Shown here: one piece after another, positions 6,835 to 10,648 of the stretch
Position numbering within the stretch: position 1 is the stretch's first letter
Layout: every line of letters starts with the position of its first letter
Origin: an uncultured Collinsella sp.
GTDB taxonomy: Bacteria; Actinomycetota; Coriobacteriia; Coriobacteriales; Coriobacteriaceae
DNA length: 10,648 nucleotides
Reading direction: 5' to 3'
Assembly: GCA_958348565.1 (NCBI GenBank)
Contig: CATVZP010000069.1
Location: forward strand, 1-10,648
Translations under genes and position numbers: made by a program
The notes under the pieces: model-generated
The model's input: only the letters and a program-made list of their open reading frames with translations
Database searches by the model: none
Told to the model about the DNA's origin: nothing

Positions 6835-6942
6835 CTGGCAGCCCCACAGAGAGCGGGGCGAGACGTAGCGAAGCAGATGCTAAGACACAGACAGACAGAT
6901 TTAGATCAAATGGAATTCGAGCAGAAAGCAGAGGAAAAGAAG

Positions 6943-8610
6943 ATGAGCATGAGCAAGAACATCGCACGCCTGGCAGTAACCGCCGGCCTCACAGCAGCGC
7001 TGAGCTTCGGCGGAGTTATGGCCCCGGTGACCATGGCGTTTGCTGCGGAGGGCGACGATACGATCACGATCACGCAGAACGAGAACAATGGAGCCACCAA
7101 GTTCAAGGCATATCAGATCTTTAAGGCCGATGTCGTGGACAAGGACGGGCAGAAGGTCGCGTCCAACGTCGACTGGGCGAGCGACCAAGCGAGGGATGCC
7201 GTTCGCGGCGTCCTTACGTCTGAAAACGCGCCAGGCATCACCAATTCGTCGACCGCGCAGGAGGTCGCCGACTACCTTTCTGAGGCGATCATGGATACCA
7301 CTCCTACCGCGGTCGTGAAGAAGGACGATCTTCTCAATAAGATTGCCCTGGCCGTCGAGAAGGACGTGCCCGCGACTGGCGTGGGTTTTGATGCTGGCAC
7401 CCCCTTTACTGCCACGAGCAAGGGCTACTACCTCTTCCTGACCGATACCTCTTCGATTGGAACCAAGGACGATTACGCCGATAAGAAGCAGACCGGCACC
7501 TCGCCGATCTTTGCGGTCGTGGGCGGCGACGCAGTGAGCGTTACCGAGAAGACGAGCATCCCGACCGTGACGAAGAAGATCAAGGACGATGCTACGAGCG
7601 TCGGGTGGGCGGACAAGGCGGACTCCCAGATGGGTCAGACCGTTCAGTACAAGCTGACCGGCACGGTTGCAAACAATGTCGACACGTTCGGCACCTACTA
7701 TTATGAGTTTTACGATGAGCCGTCTGCCGGTTTGACTGTTGATAAGTCCTCTGTCAAGGCCGTGATTGATGAGACTCCTATCACGCCTACTTCTGTGACC
7801 GTGTCTCCCGATTCAAATGGCAAGATGGTCTTGAGCGTAAAGTTTGACGATCTTAAGGCTGCCGCCGGGAAGGCCGGTGTCACTCTTGGCGTGAACACAA
7901 GGGTCGTTGTCACGTACAGCGCCAAGCTCGACCCGAAGAAGTCCCAGCATGTTGCTGTCGGTGGCACGGGCAACTCCAACACCGTCAAGCTCATCTACTC
8001 CAACAACCCTGGCCACGATACCAAGGGTGAGTCTGTGTCCGACACCGTGCGCGACTACACCTATGCGCTCAAGCTCGTCAAGAAGGACGCGACTGATGAG
8101 AATAAGGCGCTTACCGGCGTAAGGTTCACCATCTGTGCCACTACTCCCGACGATACTGGATCCAAGGACAAGTATGTCCAGGATGATGGCTCCCTCGGTG
8201 CTATGCCTTATGAGTTCACGACCACCGACTCCGGTGAGATTAACGTCGAGGGTCTCGATGCCGGCACCTACACCGTCAAGGAAACCCATACGCTCGCCGG
8301 CTACAACACCATCCCCGATTTCACCTTCAACATCAAAGCCACTGGCCTCGACAACGCAGAGGGTGTGGGAGAAAACAAGCTCACGGTCAAGACGAGCACC
8401 ATGGGTTCCAATTTGGTCAAGGTTGACACGACCAACACGGACAACGGTACTGCTGTTTTGATTGTCAAAAACAAGCAGGGCAATGGCCTCCCCCTCACCG
8501 GTCTCAACGGCGTGACCTTCACTTGGATCGCTGGTGGCGCGGTGCTGTGCATCGGCGTGGCGCACCTCATCCGCAGCCGTAAGCAGGCTGAGGAGTCCGA
8601 GCAGGAGTAG
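6943..8610 (+). CDS. Pilin with LPLTG sorting signal, probable backbone pilin
   Basis: The 555-aa product has a signal peptide (cleavage near AFA-A, residues 34-35). Its N-terminal domain shares AYQIF, VVD, WASD and STAQE with the upstream pilin. The pilin-motif region VSVTEKTSIPTVTKK has K203 as a candidate polymerisation lysine and K211 as the D2-domain isopeptide lysine. A D2-like domain (about 207-360, with DEPSAGL) and a CnaB-type domain with proposed triad K380/E447/N510 follow; E447 is in the E-box TVKETHTLAGYN. The C-terminus is LPLTG (516-520), a hydrophobic span and RSRKQ. The start at ATG 6943 has GAGGAAAAG (6931-6939) upstream; ATG 6949 is an alternative, while an open extension to 6877 adds a charged segment that would spoil the signal peptide. 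It is last in the operon, with its own strong RBS after a 108-base gap. Calling it the shaft subunit rests on architecture and its canonical sorting signal. Confidence 0.87.
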   Translation: MSMSKNIARLAVTAGLTAALSFGGVMAPVTMAFAAEGDDTITITQNENNGATKFKAYQIFKADVVDKDGQKVASNVDWASDQARDAVRGVLTSENAPGITNSSTAQEVADYLSEAIMDTTPTAVVKKDDLLNKIALAVEKDVPATGVGFDAGTPFTATSKGYYLFLTDTSSIGTKDDYADKKQTGTSPIFAVVGGDAVSVTEKTSIPTVTKKIKDDATSVGWADKADSQMGQTVQYKLTGTVANNVDTFGTYYYEFYDEPSAGLTVDKSSVKAVIDETPITPTSVTVSPDSNGKMVLSVKFDDLKAAAGKAGVTLGVNTRVVVTYSAKLDPKKSQHVAVGGTGNSNTVKLIYSNNPGHDTKGESVSDTVRDYTYALKLVKKDATDENKALTGVRFTICATTPDDTGSKDKYVQDDGSLGAMPYEFTTTDSGEINVEGLDAGTYTVKETHTLAGYNTIPDFTFNIKATGLDNAEGVGENKLTVKTSTMGSNLVKVDTTNTDNGTAVLIVKNKQGNGLPLTGLNGVTFTWIAGGAVLCIGVAHLIRSRKQAEESEQE

Positions 8611-8711
8611 CGCTCGCTCACCCATCCCTTTGGCGGGTGGAATGTGGTGGCCATGAGACTTGCGGACACCTTTCTCGTCCATCGACATTCTTGCTTTGCC
8701 ATTCTCTTTTC

Positions 8712-8749
8712 GGGGCAGACTCCGCACTGGAGTTTGCCCCGTTCTTTTT
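8712..8749 (+). terminator. Intrinsic terminator of the pilus operon
   Basis: GGGGCAGACTCC (8712-8723) pairs with GGAGTTTGCCCC (8729-8740), 12 pairs including one G-U, over the loop GCACT. GTTCTTTTT follows. This is a textbook rho-independent terminator about 100 bases after the last pilin stop codon; the intervening 8611-8711 holds no gene that I can support. It separates the pilins from the sortase. Confidence 0.9.
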
Positions 8750-8776
8750 GAACAGCGCAGCCGGGGCGCCGTCGCT

Positions 8777-8797
8777 CGTATGATTGAGCGTATGATT
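8777..8797 (+). repeat. Tandem CGTATGATT repeat with -10-like hexamers
   Basis: CGTATGATT occurs at 8777-8785 and 8789-8797, a 12-base period. Each copy contains TATGAT, a good -10 box sequence. If the second is used, transcription would start near 8803, inside the adjacent SOS-like box. No convincing -35 box was found, so promoter identity is tentative. Confidence 0.35.
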
Positions 8798-8798
8798 A

Positions 8799-8814
8799 GC
8801 GAACAAATGTTTGC
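8799..8814. promoter_or_regulatory. Candidate LexA (SOS) box
   Basis: GCGAACAAATGTTTGC has arms GCGAAC/GTTTGC, a dyad with one mismatch. The inner CGAACAAATGTTTG matches the Gram-positive LexA/DinR consensus CGAACRNRYGTTYC at 13 of 14 positions. It lies just downstream of a TATGAT hexamer and about 100 bases before a small membrane peptide gene. LexA binding in this lineage is assumed, not shown. Confidence 0.5.
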
Positions 8815-8916
8815 AAATATTGCGTTTACCAGCTGTAAGTGCGAGTGCTCGCAGTAAAATACCCTTACGACGCATTCCGTGCGCGGGCGGCCGACGACTC
8901 GATCGGAGGTCCCCAA

Positions 8917-9069
8917 ATGCTGAAATTCCTTAACGCGCTCGCCGCCCTCGCGGCGGTAGGCTCGTTCGTCATCGCGTTTCTTGACTCGTATGAGGTTCGG
9001 TTTAAGGTCCGTAGGCGCACGCGCGGTGCGGACGGTAGAAGGCATTTGCGCTGCAACAAGCGCAAATAA
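8917..9069 (+). CDS. 50-aa single-span membrane peptide, hypothetical
   Basis: A short frame with an excellent ribosome binding site: GGAGGT (8905-8910) six bases before the ATG. The peptide begins MLKFLNALAALAAVGSFVIA, one hydrophobic segment of about 20 residues, then FLDSYEVRF and a strongly basic tail (RRRTRGADGRR...CNKRK). It is probably an inner-membrane peptide with a cytosolic cationic tail. A perfect terminator hairpin begins two bases after its stop, so it forms its own transcription unit between the pilins and the sortase. An SOS-like box lies upstream. By analogy only, small single-span peptides under LexA control include TisB-type toxins and division inhibitors such as SidA and YneA; I see no sequence similarity to any of them. 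Function unknown. Confidence 0.6.
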   Translation: MLKFLNALAALAAVGSFVIAFLDSYEVRFKVRRRTRGADGRRHLRCNKRK

Positions 9070-9070
9070 G

Positions 9071-9101
9071 AATGCCCGGGGTTAGAGGCCCGGGCATTTA
9101 A
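9071..9101 (+). terminator. Intrinsic terminator after the small peptide gene
   Basis: AATGCCCGGG (9071-9080) and CCCGGGCATT (9089-9098) form a perfect 10-bp stem over GTTAGAGG, followed by a short TTA-rich tail. Adenines precede the stem, so it could work on both strands. It begins two bases after the stop codon at 9067-9069. Confidence 0.8.
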
Positions 9102-9172
9102 CAAAACCAGAAAACTAGGCCGCCCGCGCTTTCGAACACTTACGCGGGATGCGTCGTTTTCTATTGCCATTG

Positions 9173-9206
9173 TATCCCGAATCGCCCAGCCGATTCGGGA
9201 TATTTT
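9173..9206 (+). terminator. Second hairpin terminator before the sortase gene
   Basis: TATCCCGAATC (9173-9183) and GATTCGGGATA (9192-9202) form a perfect 11-bp stem over GCCCAGCC, followed by TTTT. With the previous terminator only 75 bases upstream, either it is a backup or it ends a small transcript made from 9100-9172, where no gene is visible. Confidence 0.75.
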
Positions 9207-9235
9207 GAAAACTCAAATGCGGGCCCATACTTGCA

Positions 9236-9266
9236 CTGCGCAATGTTGCCATGCTGCGTTGCGCAG
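9236..9266 (+). promoter_or_regulatory. CTGCGCAA/TTGCGCAG dyad upstream of the sortase
   Basis: CTGCGCAA (9236-9243) and TTGCGCAG (9259-9266) are perfect inverted 8-mers separated by 15 bases. The inner heptamers TGCGCAA and TTGCGCA are the same as in the pilus leader hairpin at 1740-1760, which suggests a shared binding factor. Confidence 0.4.
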
Positions 9267-9287
9267 CGCATGAGCTCGCTAATCGGC

Positions 9288-9315
9288 TATTATTTGTTCA
9301 GACAACTTGAGTTGT
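9288..9315 (+). promoter_or_regulatory. Sortase promoter/operator region
   Basis: TATTAT (9288-9293) is a possible -10 box. TGTTCAGACAAC (9295-9306) follows at the predicted transcription start and is identical over 12 bases to the minus strand at 1411-1422. Overlapping it is a perfect dyad ACAACT-TG-AGTTGT (9302-9315). Together they give three TTGT/ACAA half sites in 21 bases, a layout expected of a repressor site. No -35 box with good spacing was found. Confidence 0.4.
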
Positions 9316-9331
9316 AGAGGAGTGACCGGCG

Positions 9332-10270
9332 ATGGTGCAGGGCGCCAAACATATGAAGAGCAGTAACGCCGCGGACAACGGCGGCTCAAGCCCTCAGCCC
9401 AAACCTCAACCAAAGCCCAAGCGCCGTCGCAAGCGACTGCCGCGCTGGGCCGACCGGCTCATCACCATCGTCATCATCCTTATTGGCGTGGGCCTTATGA
9501 CCTGGCCGTGGATCTTGGATCGGCTCGAGGCCTCGGGCGTGTTCAACCAGATCAGCACGGTGTCCAGCACCGTGGATGCGCTCTCCGAAGAGGAGCGCGA
9601 GCGCATTCTGCTGCAGGCGCGCTCCTATAATGAGCAACTTTCCGGCGAGGCCACCGAGCTTCCCGCCGACCAGATCGAGCCCTACGCTCAGCAGCTCATC
9701 TTTGACCGCGACCCCATGATGAGCTGGGTCGAAATCCCCTCCATCGACGTGAGCATGCCTATCTACCACGGCACGAGCGAGGAGGTCCTCATGGCGGGCG
9801 TCGGCCACCTGGAGGGCACGAGCCTGCCGGTGGGCGGCGCCTCGACGCATTGCGTGCTCACCGCGCACTCGGGCATGCGCAACCTGAGCATGTTCGACGA
9901 CATCCATTCGCTGGAGCCCGGCGACCTGGTGCTGCTGCACACCATGAGCAAGACGCTCGCCTACAAGATGGTGGACTCCGGGGTCGTGCTGCCCGAGGAG
10001 ATGGAGTCGCTGACCATCGAGCCCGGCGCCGACAGGGTGACGCTCGTCACCTGCACGCCCTACGGCGTGAACGACCATCGCCTGCTGGTGCACTGCGTGC
10101 GCACCAAGTACAACAAGAAGGACGTCGACAAGCAAAAGTCGCTGGCCGGCCGCCACTGGGGCAAGCGCGAGTTTGCCGTGCTCATCGTGGTCGTGGCCAT
10201 TGTGCTGTTGCTGCTGGACATCGTGATCCACGCGGTCCGCAAGCGCCGCAAGGCCAAGGCCTCGGCATAA
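9332..10270 (+). CDS. Class C (pilus-assembly) sortase
   Basis: This 312-aa membrane transpeptidase has an N-terminal basic Pro/Lys-rich segment (PQPKPQPKPK, 21-30), a membrane span at 43-62, a soluble catalytic domain and a second span at 281-302 with a basic tail, the two-span topology of class C sortases. Visible active-site residues are H179 (LTAHSG), C241 (TLVTC) and R250 (HRLLV); EIPSIDVSMPIYHGT is also typical. It would cleave the LPXTG-like signals of the three pilins and join them through pilin lysines. The region where class C enzymes carry their DPF/DPW lid (about 103-120) has no such motif. The start at ATG 9332 follows AGGAG (9318-9322) by nine bases; ATG 9353 is a weaker alternative. 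Unlike most pilus sortases it is not in the pilin transcript, with three terminator-like hairpins between. Confidence 0.92.
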   Translation: MVQGAKHMKSSNAADNGGSSPQPKPQPKPKRRRKRLPRWADRLITIVIILIGVGLMTWPWILDRLEASGVFNQISTVSSTVDALSEEERERILLQARSYNEQLSGEATELPADQIEPYAQQLIFDRDPMMSWVEIPSIDVSMPIYHGTSEEVLMAGVGHLEGTSLPVGGASTHCVLTAHSGMRNLSMFDDIHSLEPGDLVLLHTMSKTLAYKMVDSGVVLPEEMESLTIEPGADRVTLVTCTPYGVNDHRLLVHCVRTKYNKKDVDKQKSLAGRHWGKREFAVLIVVVAIVLLLLDIVIHAVRKRRKAKASA

Positions 10271-10284
10271 GACATCGTTCAGAA

Positions 10285-10317
10285 CCACCACAAAGGGGAC
10301 AGGCACCTTTGTGGCGG
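10285..10317. repeat. 33-bp palindromic repeat, 'S' element copy 3
   Basis: CCACCACAAAGGGGACAGG on the left and CCTTTGTGGCGG on the right; one arm mismatch (GGCGG for GGTGG). It starts 14 bases after the sortase stop codon and lies 11 bases before the L element, the reverse of the L-S order at 264-393. Confidence 0.85.
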
Positions 10318-10328
10318 TCGGGGCTTTC

Positions 10329-10393
10329 AAACCATCACAACATTCGATGAAAATTACGATTTTGGCGAAAAGCGTCGAATGTTGTGATGGTTT
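10329..10393. repeat. 65-bp palindromic repeat, 'L' element copy 2
   Basis: AAACCATCACAACATTCGA (10329-10347) and its exact complement at 10375-10393 give perfect 19-bp terminal inverted repeats. Its length equals copy 1 (264-328), with differences at about five positions, four of them in the interior. The arms here are longer than in copy 1, where one base change breaks the pairing after 16. Confidence 0.85.
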
Positions 10394-10476
10394 TTGTTGC
10401 GGACAGTACGGTCTTCGTTGCGGACAGTACGGTCTTCGTTGTGGGCGCGACGGTTTTCGCTATGGACGGTGCGGTT
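10393..10476 (+). repeat. Degenerate 21-bp tandem repeat, four copies
   Basis: Units begin at 10393, 10414, 10435 and 10456. The first two (TTYGTTGCGGACAGTACGGTC) differ by one base; the third and fourth drift (GTTGTGGGCGCGACGGTT, GCTATGGACGGTGCGGTT), and a trace of a fifth may follow. The array abuts the L element and ends about 140 bases before the next gene. The open frame over it repeats every seven residues, but it starts inside the S element and has no ribosome binding site, so it is taken as non-coding. Confidence 0.8.
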
Positions 10477-10575
10477 TCGCTGCAGAACCGCCAGCCCGCC
10501 GCCTGCTAGCCCGCCGCCCTCGTTACGTTTTCGCTGCATTTGAGTAAAGCGCCTGCTCCAAGCGGCGTTGCCTTG

Positions 10576-10581
10576 TATACT
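10576..10581 (+). promoter_or_regulatory. -10 box upstream of the last gene
   Basis: TATACT lies 35 bases before the ATG at 10617 and is preceded by TTG, a strong -10 candidate. No matching -35 box is seen at the usual distance. The stretch from 10477 to 10575 holds nothing else that I can support. Confidence 0.45.
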
Positions 10582-10616
10582 AGAACGGTTTAACTGTTAT
10601 GCGGAAGGGAGCGCCT

Positions 10617-10648
10617 ATGGCACTCAGCGAGAAAGACGTGCGCGGCAT
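10617..10648 (+). CDS. gatC: Probable GatC, aspartyl/glutamyl-tRNA amidotransferase subunit C (3' partial)
   Basis: Only the first ten codons are present: ATG after GGAAGGGAG (10603-10611), encoding MALSEKDVRG. This matches the usual start of GatC proteins (M-[AS]-[LI]-[ST]-x-[ED]-[DE]-V-x-x-I-A), the small subunit of the GatCAB complex that converts Glu-tRNA(Gln) and Asp-tRNA(Asn). The good promoter and RBS support a real gene start here. With so few residues the name is a recognition call; sequence beyond the window is needed for proof. Confidence 0.5.
   Translation, partial: MALSEKDVRG

Noticed and set aside
6841..6859. GCCCC/GGGGC hairpin in the gap between the two pilin genes
   Set aside because: Only five pairs over a nine-base loop and no T-tract; not enough for a terminator call.
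6877..6942. Upstream start for the LPLTG pilin, crossing a CAGA triple repeat (6888-6899)
   Set aside because: It would put about 22 highly charged residues before the signal peptide and lacks an RBS. Three CAGA units are too few to argue for slippage-driven phase variation.
8780..8857. 25-aa frame ending in CKCECSQ
   Set aside because: No Shine-Dalgarno sequence, and it would contain the tandem TATGAT repeat and the SOS-like box. Better explained as a promoter region.
7813..9045. 410-codon open frame on the minus strand
   Set aside because: It lies antisense to the LPLTG pilin and crosses its terminator; it has no family-like motifs and no ribosome binding site, and the plus strand explains the region fully.
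9100..9172. Possible small RNA or antisense antitoxin between two terminators
   Set aside because: Two terminators in a row made this tempting, but no promoter or strong internal structure was found in the 73 bases beyond a weak CCCGCG/CGCGGG pairing (9123-9148).
9386..10330. 314-codon open frame on the minus strand
   Set aside because: It is the antisense of the sortase gene, His/Gln/Val-rich as expected from GC-rich codon shadows, and begins inside a repeat.
10393..10476. CRISPR array
   Set aside because: Units are contiguous with no spacers and degenerate quickly; no cas genes nearby.
10311..10547. 78-aa frame with CGQYGLR-type repeats
   Set aside because: The repetitive peptide is just a translation of the 21-bp tandem array; it starts within the S element and spans the L element, with no RBS.

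Overview
The window looks like chromosome from a Gram-positive, fairly high-GC gut actinobacterium, most likely a Coriobacteriia member such as Collinsella. This rests on the LPXTG/sortase-C pilus genes, strong GGAGG-type ribosome binding sites and palindromic repeats that I recall, without being able to check, from Collinsella genomes. No rRNA, tRNA or CRISPR was seen.

Layout. 1-263 is the C-terminal end of an MFS transporter. 264-393 holds two palindromic repeats, a 65-bp 'L' element and a 34-bp 'S' element. 488-1309 encodes a Cof-type HAD phosphatase, followed by a second S element. 1356-1814 is a strikingly AT-rich, gene-free region full of inverted repeats. It ends in the leader of a three-gene pilus operon: a 1122-aa beta-helix adhesin/tip pilin with an LPLSG sorting signal (1815-5183), a 552-aa pilin with the unusual signal MPSTG (5176-6834), and a 555-aa paralogous pilin with LPLTG (6943-8610). 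A strong terminator closes the operon at 8712-8749. Then come a candidate LexA (SOS) box, a 50-aa single-span membrane peptide (8917-9069), two more terminator-like hairpins, and a separately expressed class C sortase (9332-10270). The end holds S and L elements again in mirrored order, a degenerate 21-bp tandem repeat, and the promoter and first codons of a probable gatC.

How it fits together. The three surface proteins have Sec signal peptides, intramolecular isopeptide-bond domains (Lys/Glu/Asn triads can be proposed in all three) and C-terminal sorting signals. The sortase would polymerise them into a covalent pilus: the beta-helix protein is the probable tip adhesin, the LPLTG protein the probable shaft, and the MPSTG protein a probable minor or base pilin. 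The sortase is not in the pilin transcript, but its leader shares two short motifs with the pilin leader (TGTTCARACAAY and a TGCGCAA/TTGCGCA dyad), which suggests co-regulation by an unknown factor.

The least expected items are a perfect 18-bp inverted repeat inside the second pilin gene, the SOS-box/small membrane peptide unit between pilins and sortase, and the mirrored L-S ... S-L repeat pairs that bracket the whole block.
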